Positions 33,504 to 42,137 are shown, counted from the stretch's first letter. The stretch is DNA of 64,000 bases from Neisseria sicca (GCF_003044565.1 NZ_POXG01000001.1:310001-374000); one strand, 5' to 3'. Program-made: numbers and translations. Notes: generated by a model not told the origin, from the letters alone.

Positions 33504-35372
33504 ATGGAACTAAGCTATTTTGCCTTGATTGGCGCGCCAAACTGCGGCAAAACCGTTTTGTTCAACGGTTTGACCGGCGCACATGCCAAGGTTGCCAATT
33601 ATCCGGGCGTAACGGTCGATAAGCGCGAGGGCGCCTTACTTGACGACAAGGCCGTTCGCATTATCGACCTGCCGGGCACATACAGCCTGCGCACGACCAG
33701 CCCCGACGAAGCGGTGGCGAAAGATGTCGCCGTAGGCAAGCTGGGCATTCCGCCCGACGCCATCATTGCCGTTGCCGACGCGACCAACCTGCGTATGACC
33801 CTGCGCATGATTTTGGAACTGAAAACGCTGGGACTGCCTATGGTGGTGTCGCTGAACATGAGCGACGTTGCCCGCAGAAGGGGCTTGAATATTGATGCGG
33901 CCAAACTGAGCGAGTTGTTGGATGCACCTGTTTTGGAAACAGTTGCCGTGAGCGCGTCGGGCGTACAGGCCGTGCGCGAAGCCGTGGCGAAGCTGCCGCG
34001 TAAACGCTCTTTCCCCGCCAACCCCGCTTCTGCCGAACGCACGCTCGAGGCGCTGGAGAGCGACAAACTTTATCAAGAAGTCGAATCGATTTTGGCACAG
34101 GTGGTGCGCACGGAAATGACGCTGCCCGCATGGCACAAAAAACTCGACGACATCGTGCTGCACCCCGTCTGGGGCATAATTATGCTGCTGTTTATCCTGT
34201 TTATGGTGTTCCAAGCGGTTTACACTTGGGCGGCACCGATTATGGAAGCCATCGAAGGCGGCTTTGCCGCGCTGGGCGAATGGATAGGCACCAACATGGA
34301 GCCGGGCATCCTCAGCGACTTGCTCGTCAACGGCGTCATTGCCGGTTTGGGCAGCGTGTTGGTGTTCGTGCCGCAGATTACGATTTTGTTCGCCTTCATC
34401 CTGCTTTTGGAAGACTCAGGCTACCTGCCGCGTGCGGCGTTCCTGCTGGATAACGTGATGGCGAAAAGCGGCCTGTCCGGACGCTCATTCATCCCGCTCC
34501 TGTCGAGTTTCGCCTGTGCCGTTCCCGCCGTGATGTCGGCGCGTACGATTAATGACCCGCGCGAACGCCTCGTTACCATCGCCGTCGCCCCGCTGCTGAC
34601 CTGCTCCGCGCGGCTGCCCGTTTACGCGCTGATTATCGCCGCCGTCATTCCTAATCGCACCGTAGGCGGGATTTTCAACCTGCAAGGACTGACGCTGTTC
34701 ATCCTCTATCTCGTAGGCATCCTGTCTGCCGCCTTGGCAGCGTATATCATGAAACGCTTGGCGCGTATGAAAGGCAACGTGCAGCAATTCCCGCTCTTGA
34801 TGGAGCTGCCGACTTTCCGCACGCCCAACTTCAAACACATCATGACCAGCCTGTGGGACAGGGTAAAAGCCTTCCTCAAACGCGCCGGTACGATTATCTT
34901 CGCCCTTGCCGTAGTTTTGTGGGGCTTGGTAAGCTGGCCGCAACCGCCCGCAGGTGCAACAGGCGCGGCAATCGACTACAGCTTGGCGGGTATGCTCGGC
35001 CACGCTATCCAACCATTGTTCGCCCCGCTGGGCTTCACTTGGGAAATGTGTATCGCCATGATTCCGGGCATTGCCGCGCGTGAAGTCGTCGTTGCCGCAC
35101 TGGGTACGGTCTATGCCGTCAGCGCGTCGTCTGAAGACGCCGTACAAAACGCGCTGATTCCGATTGTGCACAACAACTGGGGTTTGCCAACCGCCTTCGC
35201 CTTCCTGGCTTGGTATGTGTATGCCCCCATGTGTGCCGCGACATTGGCTGTGATTAAACGCGAAACCAAATCCACAAAAAATATGGTGATGATTACCGGC
35301 TATTTGTTCCTGATGGCTTACTTTGCCGCATTTGTGGTTTACCAAATTACTTCAAGGATACTATCGTCATGA
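33504..35372 (+). CDS. feoB: Ferrous iron transporter FeoB
   Basis: A 622-residue inner-membrane Fe(II) permease with a cytosolic GTPase. G motifs: G1 GAPNCGKT (10-17), G3 DLPG (55-58), G4 NMSD (118-121). A helical spacer region follows, then the membrane part with the Gate repeats (LPRAAFLLDNVMAKSGLSGRSFIPLLSSFACAVPAVMSARTI and, near the end, CIAMIPGIAAREVVVAALGTVYAV). It is shorter than E. coli FeoB (773) mainly in loops and C-terminus, as in other Neisseria. AAGGAG precedes the ATG. Its stop overlaps the next gene's start (ATGA). Confidence 0.96.
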   Translation: MELSYFALIGAPNCGKTVLFNGLTGAHAKVANYPGVTVDKREGALLDDKAVRIIDLPGTYSLRTTSPDEAVAKDVAVGKLGIPPDAIIAVADATNLRMTLRMILELKTLGLPMVVSLNMSDVARRRGLNIDAAKLSELLDAPVLETVAVSASGVQAVREAVAKLPRKRSFPANPASAERTLEALESDKLYQEVESILAQVVRTEMTLPAWHKKLDDIVLHPVWGIIMLLFILFMVFQAVYTWAAPIMEAIEGGFAALGEWIGTNMEPGILSDLLVNGVIAGLGSVLVFVPQITILFAFILLLEDSGYLPRAAFLLDNVMAKSGLSGRSFIPLLSSFACAVPAVMSARTINDPRERLVTIAVAPLLTCSARLPVYALIIAAVIPNRTVGGIFNLQGLTLFILYLVGILSAALAAYIMKRLARMKGNVQQFPLLMELPTFRTPNFKHIMTSLWDRVKAFLKRAGTIIFALAVVLWGLVSWPQPPAGATGAAIDYSLAGMLGHAIQPLFAPLGFTWEMCIAMIPGIAAREVVVAALGTVYAVSASSEDAVQNALIPIVHNNWGLPTAFAFLAWYVYAPMCAATLAVIKRETKSTKNMVMITGYLFLMAYFAAFVVYQITSRILSS

Positions 35373-35497
35373 CTCAATATATTATCGTCGGCATCATCAT
35401 GCTTGCCTGTCTGTTTTTCCTCTTGCGAAAATTCTTGTTCAAACCGAAAAAACACAATTGCAGCAGCGGCTGCGGCAAATGCGGCGGTTGCGGCTGA
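35369..35497 (+). CDS. FeoB-associated Cys-rich membrane protein, 42 aa
   Basis: A 42-residue protein that starts in the ATGA overlap with the feoB stop. One transmembrane helix (IIVGIIMLACLFFLLRKFLF) is followed by a basic stretch KPKKH and a Cys/Gly tail CSSGCGKCGGCG. Small FeoB-associated proteins with this layout replace FeoC in many bacteria and may pass or sense iron at the membrane. The four tail cysteines could bind Fe or a cluster. Translational coupling supports a joint role with FeoB. It is closed by a DUS terminator. Confidence 0.85.
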   Translation: MTQYIIVGIIMLACLFFLLRKFLFKPKKHNCSSGCGKCGGCG

Positions 35498-35518
35498 GCA
35501 TGGATAGCTAGAAAGAAG

Positions 35519-35552
35519 AAAGGTCGTCTGAAATGGTTTCAGACGACCTTTT
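35519..35552. terminator. DUS hairpin terminator of the feo operon
   Basis: Compact pair of facing uptake sequences with a two-base loop region (GAAATGGTTTC) and a T4 run, 21 bases after the Cys-rich protein. Confidence 0.88.
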
Positions 35553-35615
35553 GTATGTTTGGAGCTATAGTTTAGTGGTTGTTGTAGGACTTTCCATCAT
35601 TCGGTAACAAAACGC

Positions 35616-36242
35616 TTAAACAGCCTTTTTTCTTGGAAAGATGATACAAGTAATTAAAAATATCAAAGTTCCGCCCACAAAATCAATAAAATGGTGTTGA
35701 TAGACAAACAAGACCGAAATGGCGAGTAAAAATCCCCATATACCAAATAATGATTTTAAGAATTTGGATTTGACTTCTCTGCAATAAACCTCCGCCGAAA
35801 GAAAAGCAAAACTCACATGCAATGACGGGCATTGGTTAAAACTACTGTCCAATTTTCCCAATATATAAAAGAAGGATTTTAAAATTTGGTTATCGACTTC
35901 GGGTTTGGGAAAATAAAATTTCATTGGAAATATGACAAATAAAGCAGTAGAAACCGCAATTAAAAAGGCTGCCCTCTTTATCAGCAATTTCAAATTGCTT
36001 TCGTTCTTTTCCAAAAATATAGTGGCTAAGAAGAAAACCTGAGACGTCATATAAGGCAACATAAATATGGGCAAAAAAGGAATATTCCTTTCCCAGCCCA
36101 TAAAATATGAAGGCACGTTATCGACTGTATAGGTATAAAACTCAGCCCCTTTGTACAAAATGACAAAAAATATCGATATAAAAATTGTATATTTAATCTT
36201 TAATTTTGACAGCTTATCCACTTGCAAACTTTCTCCAGTCAC
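35616..36242 (-). CDS. PAP2-type membrane phosphatase-like protein, 208 aa
   Basis: An AT-rich gene with about six transmembrane helices. The phosphatase signature is visible in its short form: CPSLHVSFAFLSAEV (PSLH with the central His) and later YQHHFIDFVGGTLIFL (HxxxD with the active His), the pattern of the inositol phosphotransferase / PAP2_3 group. An upstream first block (KFYFPKPEVDN) is weak, so the enzyme might be active or degenerate. The start is a GTG with TTGGAATT upstream. Substrates could be undecaprenyl-pyrophosphate or phospholipid phosphates. Composition suggests acquisition. Confidence 0.65.
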   Translation of the reverse strand: MTGESLQVDKLSKLKIKYTIFISIFFVILYKGAEFYTYTVDNVPSYFMGWERNIPFLPIFMLPYMTSQVFFLATIFLEKNESNLKLLIKRAAFLIAVSTALFVIFPMKFYFPKPEVDNQILKSFFYILGKLDSSFNQCPSLHVSFAFLSAEVYCREVKSKFLKSLFGIWGFLLAISVLFVYQHHFIDFVGGTLIFLITCIIFPRKKAV

Positions 36243-36366
36243 AATTCCAACTTAATCAAAACAGCAAAATTGCATCACGATATCATATATGGTAATGATA
36301 TGGAATATCTGACACTATTTGCACATAAGCATTAAATCGTAAGAAAAAATGTAGGGATAAAACAAA

Positions 36367-36690
36367 ATGGAATATCTGATTAATTTTAGGGACGGTATCA
36401 TTACTTATGAAAATTTATTTTGGTTATTTAAATACACCCCTCATGAAGCAATTGATCAACTTGAATTTGAAGAAGATCTATTACAAGTATCTTTCTTTGA
36501 TGAGAAATACATTTTAGATGTTGGATGGTATCCGAATCCTAGAAAAAACGGGGTATTTAAAGTCTACGTCATTAAAAATTATGATTGGGAAAATCCACTA
36601 TTTACCCGCTCTCATAGAGATATAAATCATTTAATTCCTATTATTGAACAAGGGATTAACTGTATATATAAGAAATACCTCCATCGGTGA
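36367..36690 (+). CDS. Hypothetical protein, 107 aa, AT-rich
   Basis: Not recognised. The protein is soluble and compact, with alternating acidic and aromatic segments (QLEFEEDLLQVSFFDEKYILDVGWYPNP ... VYVIKNYDWENPL). It has no signal peptide or membrane segment. Size, acidity and AT-rich coding resemble the immunity-type genes in the toxin patches of this window, but no toxin fragment was found beside it, so that is only a possibility. A DUS hairpin follows. Confidence 0.6.
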   Translation: MEYLINFRDGIITYENLFWLFKYTPHEAIDQLEFEEDLLQVSFFDEKYILDVGWYPNPRKNGVFKVYVIKNYDWENPLFTRSHRDINHLIPIIEQGINCIYKKYLHR

Positions 36691-36738
36691 GCCTAGTTTG
36701 GGTCATACCCAACCATCACATCTAAGCCTTCACAACAA

Positions 36739-36780
36739 AAAGGTCGTCTGAAAAGCAAACTTCGGTTTTCAGACGACCTC
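36739..36780. terminator. DUS hairpin terminator between the 107-aa gene and mpl
   Basis: Facing uptake sequences with GAAAAGC/GGTTTTC extensions; it can serve both convergent genes. Confidence 0.8.
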
Positions 36781-36805
36781 AATAATTCCAAACTTTCAAC
36801 CAACC

Positions 36806-38182
36806 TTATTTCAACGCTTCCAGCAGCTTCCCGTGTATCCCGCCGAAACCGCCGTTGCTCATCACCAAAATATGATCGCCTGCTTCGGCATTTTTCACGA
36901 TTTCGGCAACGAAGGCATCGAAGTCTTGTCCGACGTGCAGCTTGCCGCCCAAAGGCGCGAGGGCTTCGGCGACGTTCCAGTCCACACCGCCGGCGTAGCA
37001 GAACACTTGGTCGGCACCTTTGAGGCTTGCGGGCAGGGCGGCTTTCATGGTGCCGAGTTTCATGGTGTTGGAACGCGGCTCGAGGACGGCGAGGATGCGG
37101 GCGTTTCCGACGCGCTGGCGCAGGCCTTCTATGGTGGTTTCTATGGCAGTCGGGTGGTGGGCGAAGTCGTCGTAAACGGTGATGCCGTTCACCGTGCCTT
37201 TGATCTCCATGCGGCGTTTGACGTTTTTAAATGCGCTCAAGGCTTCGCAGGCGGTCTGAATATCAACTCCGGTATGGCGTGCGGCGGCGATGACGGCGAG
37301 CGCGTTCATGCGGTTGTGTCCGCCCATCAAATCCCATGCGACGTGTCCGGCTTTTTTGCCGTCAAGCAATACGTCGAACGAGCCGTCGGCATTGACTTCG
37401 CCGACCTGCCAGCCGTGTTCGGTGCCGAATTTTTCCACCGGCGTCCAGCAGCCTTTGTCCAAAGTATCTTGCAGGCTTTGCTGCTGCCCGTTGCAGACGA
37501 TTAAGCCTTCGGATGGCACGGTGCGCACGAGGTGGTGGAACTGGGTCTGTATCGCGCCCAAATCGGCGAAGATGTCAGCGTGGTCGAATTCCAGATTGTT
37601 CAACACGACGGTACGCGGGCGGTAATGTACGAATTTGGAGCGCTTGTCGAAAAAGGCGGTGTCGTATTCGTCGGCTTCGATGACGAAAAACGGCGATTTG
37701 CTGTTCGGATCTTGGCGCGGCGTTTGCGGCAGGCGGGCGGAAACGCTGAAGTTTTCGGGTACGCCGCCGATGAGGAAGCCCGGCGCGAGTCCGGCATATT
37801 CCAAGACCCATGCGAGCATAGACGCAGTGGTCGTTTTGCCGTGCGTCCCCGCCACGCCGAGTACCCAATGATGGTGCAGCACGTTTTCCGACAGCCATTG
37901 TGGGCCGGAAATGTAAGGCAGACCGCGGTCCAAAATCGCTTCAACCACCTCCATCCCGCGCTTGGCGACATTGCCGATAACGTAAACGTCGGCTTTAAAT
38001 TCGTCCAACTGCGCAGCATCGAAGCCTTCGTGTACGTCTATGCCCAAGGCTTCGAGCTGGGTGCTCATCGGCGGATACATCTTCGCGTCGCAACCGCTGA
38101 CTTTGAACCCCGCTTCTTTGGCAATGGCAGCAACCCCGCCCATAAACGTACCGCCAATACCGATAATGTGGATGTGTTTCAT
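36806..38182 (-). CDS. mpl: Murein peptide ligase Mpl
   Basis: A 458-residue Mur-ligase family enzyme that reattaches the recycled tripeptide L-Ala-gamma-D-Glu-mDAP to UDP-MurNAc. The N-terminal Rossmann part begins HIHIIGIGGTFMGGVAAIAKEAG; the ATP site is GVAGTHGKTTTASML; then EADEYDTAFFD, LNNLEFDHADIF and, in the third domain, YDDFAHHPTAIETTI. The frame extends 36 codons upstream, but ATG 38182 is the family start. Product length is normal. Together with dapC elsewhere in the window it reflects mDAP-based peptidoglycan. Confidence 0.95.
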   Translation of the reverse strand: MKHIHIIGIGGTFMGGVAAIAKEAGFKVSGCDAKMYPPMSTQLEALGIDVHEGFDAAQLDEFKADVYVIGNVAKRGMEVVEAILDRGLPYISGPQWLSENVLHHHWVLGVAGTHGKTTTASMLAWVLEYAGLAPGFLIGGVPENFSVSARLPQTPRQDPNSKSPFFVIEADEYDTAFFDKRSKFVHYRPRTVVLNNLEFDHADIFADLGAIQTQFHHLVRTVPSEGLIVCNGQQQSLQDTLDKGCWTPVEKFGTEHGWQVGEVNADGSFDVLLDGKKAGHVAWDLMGGHNRMNALAVIAAARHTGVDIQTACEALSAFKNVKRRMEIKGTVNGITVYDDFAHHPTAIETTIEGLRQRVGNARILAVLEPRSNTMKLGTMKAALPASLKGADQVFCYAGGVDWNVAEALAPLGGKLHVGQDFDAFVAEIVKNAEAGDHILVMSNGGFGGIHGKLLEALK

Positions 38183-38598
38183 GATAAGACCGTCTTTTGA
38201 ATGAAATAATTGGAAAGCCGCCATTATAACGGAGTTTGGATGAAGGGGTCGTCTGAAAAACAAAGCTGTAAAAGGAAGCAGGTATCTCAATCATCAAGCT
38301 GATACTGGAAAGATTTTCTTTTTTGAGAATGAATCGCAAACTAAAACCGTCTGCCTGACTCTAAGCATTGAAACAAATAATCAGATGTTTTCCTAGGGAT
38401 AAAATATCTGAGGAAAAACTGACCGAACATTAATACAAGTCAAACATACTAGATATTAATGATTAATCCCCGCTTGGAAACCTTTGTTTTTCTAGGCTTC
38501 CAATATAGAATCCAAGAAAAAATTACTTAATCTTACATTACACGGTTTACTCGCTTTTTTAGATTTAAAAATTGTTAACAAACTAAAAAGGCTTGCGT
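38183..38598. other. Intergenic region upstream of the BCCT operon
   Basis: About 416 bases between divergent genes. One single uptake sequence lies at 38247-38258 near mpl. Near 38475-38503 TTGGAAACC and GGCTTCCAA form an inverted repeat with a 12-base loop, a possible operator. AT-rich DNA just before the transporter includes TTAGATTT that might be a -10, but no convincing promoter pair was found. Confidence 0.45.
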
Positions 38599-40161
38599 AT
38601 GTCCGCGAATGAAGAAATTCAACCCAAGCGTCCTAAATACTTTTTATGGACTGCTTTCATAGTGGGTATTTTGGCTACCATAGCTGTTGTTGAACCCGCC
38701 TTATTCACCAACACAATCACCGACGTCAGTAAGTTCTTTTATTTGAAGTTCGACTGGCTGATTATGTGGCTGCCTCTATTGGCATTTACCGTGTGTATGG
38801 TCGTTGCTTTATCCCCCCGCTTCGGCAATATCAGGTTAGGCGGAAAGGATGCCCAGCCAGAATATTCATTCTTTTCTTGGATGAATATGCTGTTTACCGC
38901 CGGCATCGGTGTGGGCATCGTGTTCTTCGGCCCGATTGAGGCGTTGTGGCACTATTATCATTCGCCCATCGGTATACAAGCTGCAAATTTGCCTGAATAC
39001 CAGAAAGTGGAAAATGCAATGAGCCTTGCGTTGCATGTATGGGGTATTCCGGCATGGTCGCTTTATACCATCGGCGGGCTGGTGCTGGCATATTTCATGT
39101 ATCAGCATAAAACGGAATGTACGCCCTCCGCGCCGCTGGAATATGCGTTCAAACACAAGAAATGGGCAAAACCATTGGGCATTTTGATTACAGGCATAGC
39201 GATTGTGTCGATTGCCATGTCGGTTTCCTCTTCCATTGCCATGGCTTCCACCCAAATCTCTTCCGGTCTGAAAATCATCACCGGAACAAACTTCAGCACA
39301 ATAGGCTGGCAAACCGTCGTTCTGATCATTATCGCTTCCCTTTATACTTTGGGCGCTGTGTTGCCGATTGAAAAAGGTATGAAATGGCTGGGCGATTTGA
39401 CCGTAGTTTTGTCTTTGCTCATGCTGGTCTTTGTTTTCTTGGTCGGCCCGACCCACTACTTCCTCAGTAATTTGGTCGTGTCTATCGGCAATATCCTCAC
39501 TCAAACCGTTCACCATTCTTTCGAGCTTTATTTGTTCCATAACCGCGATTGGCTGGTATGGTATCCGATGGCTTACTGGGTATGGTGGATTACTTGGACA
39601 CCGTTTGTAGGCGTGTTCCTCGCCAAAATTTCCAAAGGCCGCACTTTGCGCGAATTCGTGCTGGCTTCGATTATGGTACCGGTCGGCTTCTTGGTAATCT
39701 GGTTCTCCGTATTTTCCGGCTTCAGCCTGCTTGACACCGTAGAAGGTACCGGACGCTTGGCGGAAATTGCCAATAAAGGCGACTACGAAGGTACATTCTA
39801 TTATCTGCTCAACATGCTGCCTCTGTCTTTCGCAACCAAACCGCTGACTGTGGTTCTGTTTCTCGGCTTCGTGGTAACTACTGTAACCAGCTCCGCCATT
39901 TCTCTAGGCATTATGACCAGCAACGACGGACGCCGCGAAAACAAAACCCGCGCAGTAATTTGGGCGATCTTAATGTCGCTTATCGCCTACGCCGTGATTG
40001 TTACCGGCAAAATGGAAGGTATTAAAGCTGTCGGCTCATTCTCCGGCTTCCCGTTTGTATTCATTATGTACTTATGGTTCGCCGCACTTTGGCGCCAGCT
40101 CAAACGCGACGTACCCCGCGTATCGCCTGCCGTCCAAGAACCCGTAAAAAACAAGGAGTAA
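38599..40161 (+). CDS. BCCT family betaine/carnitine/choline transporter
   Basis: A 520-residue, twelve-helix secondary transporter. The glycine-rich TM stretch FTAGIGVGIVFFG resembles the BetP-type sodium-coupled motif rather than the CaiT version, and the aromatic box is seen in VWWITWTPFVGVFLAKISKGRTLREF (WWxxWxPF). The first ATG after a TTG two codons upstream is chosen; AAAAAGG precedes it. It heads a three-gene unit with a 42-aa membrane protein and a choline/carnitine O-acyltransferase, so its substrate is probably carnitine or choline rather than an osmolyte alone. The C-terminus is short, without the long osmosensing tail of BetP. Confidence 0.9.
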   Translation: MSANEEIQPKRPKYFLWTAFIVGILATIAVVEPALFTNTITDVSKFFYLKFDWLIMWLPLLAFTVCMVVALSPRFGNIRLGGKDAQPEYSFFSWMNMLFTAGIGVGIVFFGPIEALWHYYHSPIGIQAANLPEYQKVENAMSLALHVWGIPAWSLYTIGGLVLAYFMYQHKTECTPSAPLEYAFKHKKWAKPLGILITGIAIVSIAMSVSSSIAMASTQISSGLKIITGTNFSTIGWQTVVLIIIASLYTLGAVLPIEKGMKWLGDLTVVLSLLMLVFVFLVGPTHYFLSNLVVSIGNILTQTVHHSFELYLFHNRDWLVWYPMAYWVWWITWTPFVGVFLAKISKGRTLREFVLASIMVPVGFLVIWFSVFSGFSLLDTVEGTGRLAEIANKGDYEGTFYYLLNMLPLSFATKPLTVVLFLGFVVTTVTSSAISLGIMTSNDGRRENKTRAVIWAILMSLIAYAVIVTGKMEGIKAVGSFSGFPFVFIMYLWFAALWRQLKRDVPRVSPAVQEPVKNKE

Positions 40162-40164
40162 ACC

Positions 40165-40293
40165 GTGGATAAACAAATTATGTATTTGAATCAAAGCGTT
40201 CAAGACAACATTATCGAAACTGTATTGATGGTTTTGGTTCTCGCCTTTTTAGGCTATGTCATCAAACTGGCCTTTATTGAAAAAGACGATTAA
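40165..40293 (+). CDS. Small membrane protein between transporter and acyltransferase, 42 aa
   Basis: A 42-residue frame starts at GTG three bases after the transporter stop, with AAGGAG overlapping that stop, so the two are translationally coupled. The sequence begins MDKQIMYLNQSVQDNIIE, followed by one membrane helix (TVLMVLVLAFLGYVIKLAFI) and an acidic end EKDD. I know no family for it. Its place suggests a regulatory or stabilising subunit of the BCCT transporter, or an anchor for the acyltransferase. Both are inference. Confidence 0.7.
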   Translation: MDKQIMYLNQSVQDNIIETVLMVLVLAFLGYVIKLAFIEKDD

Positions 40294-40343
40294 ACACTTA
40301 TAGGCAGGCATTACCGCCTGCCCCCAATGAATAGGAGAACACG

Positions 40344-42011
40344 ATGTCCCAAACACCCCGCCTCCCTGTACCTGATTTGACCGAAACCTGCGAACGCTAT
40401 TTGAAACAGGTACGTCCGCTGCTGAGTAATGAAGCTTTTGAAAAAACCGCAGCGACTACCCGTAATTTCGAATCGCGCAAAGGCAAAGAATTGCAAGCCG
40501 CGTTGCAGCAATTTGCAGCAGAAGTCGAAACCAGCTGGTTGATCGACGCTTGGCTCGAAAGCTATCTGCGCGTACGCACTCCGCTGCCTTTAGCCAGCAA
40601 CGTAGGTTTCAACATCCAAACTCAAGGTAAAGGGCTGGCGGAGTGGGCATCGGCATTGGCTGCGGTGTGCGCTGATTATCACCATCAGCGCATTCCCGTG
40701 CCGCAAACCCCGCAAGGTACGCCCGTATGCATGGAGCAATGGAAAATTTTGCAAGGCGCCGCGCGCGTGCCGCAAAAAGAAGTCGACGGCTTCCGCTTCT
40801 CACCCAACGGCAGCCGCCACATCGGCATATTGCACAACGGCTTCTACTACCGCATTGCCGCGCTCGACGAACAATTTGAAGCCTACCATCCCGATGCGTT
40901 CAAACAGGCATTTGAAGAAATCCTTTCCGATACCCATCAAAACAAATATTCGGTAGCCGTACCCTGCTACTTGGGCGGCAACGAAACCGCCCGCGTGTAC
41001 CAAGCCCTGCAACAGCATGACGACAACACCCGCCTGCTGGAACACATCGAACAAGACCTGTTCCACATCAGCATCAGCAGTGAAGATCTCGATGCCGACA
41101 GCGATTTGGCGCAAACCACGTTCCAACCCAAGCAAAACGTTTGGTGCTACAAACCCACCACCTATTGCTACAACACCAGCACCAAACGCCTGTATCTGCA
41201 TTGCGAACACACTTGGGCTGACGGTGGCGCGCTCAAAGGCATCGTTACCCTTGCCGCAGCCAAACTGGCTGCACGCGGCGGCAAGAAAACCCGCCCTGCT
41301 GTCCACCGCTACGAATGGCAGTTGGATGCCGACTTGCTGAAAAACTGGGACAACTGGCAGCAAAACTATGCCAAACAGGCTGACCAGATGCACGTAACCA
41401 GCGTTACCATACCGTTCAACGGCTTAACCATTCCCCAAGGCATGAGCCAAGACGCATTGATGCAGTTCCTCCTGCAATATGCCCAGCTCACCACCTACGG
41501 CAGCGTCCGCAACACATACGAAGCCGTTGACGTGAGCCACTTCAAAAACGGCCGCACCGAATGTGTGCGCCCCGTTTCCAACGAATCTTTGGTTTTCGTC
41601 AGCACCTTATTGCAGGAAAAACCTTCTCGCGAAGCACTGGAAGCCGCGCTTGCCGAACACAAAGCCCGCATCAAAGCCAGCAAACTCGGTCAAGGCGCCA
41701 ACCGCCACCTGCTCGGTTTGAAACTGATGGCAGCCAAAACCAACAGCCAGCCAGTCTTTTTCAAAGACGAAGGCTACGAGACCTTTACGACCGACTTCCT
41801 CTCTACCTCAACCGTAGGCGACAACAGTACGGTAGTAAACTTCGCCTTTGCCCCCACCTCGGTTGGCGGCTTGGGCATCAACTACACCATTACGCCCGAA
41901 GGCTGGCTCTATACAGTAAGCCACACCAAAAACCAACAGCAGAAAGTCAACGTATTCTTGGAAGCCCTGAAAGTCGGCGGACAACATCTGCTCGAATTTC
42001 TCAACGCTTGA
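40344..42011 (+). CDS. Choline/carnitine O-acyltransferase family enzyme
   Basis: A 555-residue protein with clear landmarks of the carnitine/choline acyltransferase family, best known from eukaryotes: LPVPDLTETCERYLKQVRPLL at the N-terminus, WLESYLRVRTPLPLASNVGF, catalytic His289 in CEHTWADGG, TYEAVDVSHFKNGRTECVR (401-409), STST (487-490) and GGLGINYTITPEGWLYTVSHT. These enzymes swap acyl groups between CoA and carnitine or choline. No organelle signal is present; it should be cytosolic. AATAGGAG precedes the ATG. It is about 60-70 residues shorter than animal carnitine acetyltransferase. Which acyl group and acceptor it uses cannot be read from sequence. It is followed by a hairpin of foreign DUS dialect, and composition is core-like. 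Confidence 0.88.
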   Translation: MSQTPRLPVPDLTETCERYLKQVRPLLSNEAFEKTAATTRNFESRKGKELQAALQQFAAEVETSWLIDAWLESYLRVRTPLPLASNVGFNIQTQGKGLAEWASALAAVCADYHHQRIPVPQTPQGTPVCMEQWKILQGAARVPQKEVDGFRFSPNGSRHIGILHNGFYYRIAALDEQFEAYHPDAFKQAFEEILSDTHQNKYSVAVPCYLGGNETARVYQALQQHDDNTRLLEHIEQDLFHISISSEDLDADSDLAQTTFQPKQNVWCYKPTTYCYNTSTKRLYLHCEHTWADGGALKGIVTLAAAKLAARGGKKTRPAVHRYEWQLDADLLKNWDNWQQNYAKQADQMHVTSVTIPFNGLTIPQGMSQDALMQFLLQYAQLTTYGSVRNTYEAVDVSHFKNGRTECVRPVSNESLVFVSTLLQEKPSREALEAALAEHKARIKASKLGQGANRHLLGLKLMAAKTNSQPVFFKDEGYETFTTDFLSTSTVGDNSTVVNFAFAPTSVGGLGINYTITPEGWLYTVSHTKNQQQKVNVFLEALKVGGQHLLEFLNA

Positions 42012-42017
42012 CGAAAT

Positions 42018-42052
42018 ACCTGTCTGAAAGCCTGCTTTCTTTTCAGACAGGT
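42018..42052. terminator. Hairpin of CCTGTCTGAA (wadDUS-type) after the acyltransferase
   Basis: ACCTGTCTGAAAG pairs with CTTTTCAGACAGGT seven bases beyond the stop. The core CCTGTCTGAA is that of the TG-wadDUS dialect reported for N. wadsworthii and relatives, differing at three positions from the local GTCGTCTGAA in both arms. Confidence 0.75.
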
Positions 42053-42097
42053 TTAGATCTCTATACTGACCAATGGTGGCATTATAGAGAACAAATA

Positions 42098-42137
42098 TTT
42101 CAGACGACCTCAAATAAGGTTTTGAGGTCGTCTGAAA
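42098..42137. repeat. Perfect 17-bp DUS hairpin
   Basis: TTTCAGACGACCTCAAA pairs perfectly with its inverse around TAAGGT. It is in the local dialect and lies in the 330-base gap between the acyltransferase and the interrupted gene. Another single uptake sequence is at 42257-42268. Confidence 0.75.

Noticed and set aside
34485..35345. 286-codon frame antisense to feoB
   Set aside because: Composition is that of a shadow frame (His, Gln and Gly rich) and feoB is intact on the plus strand.
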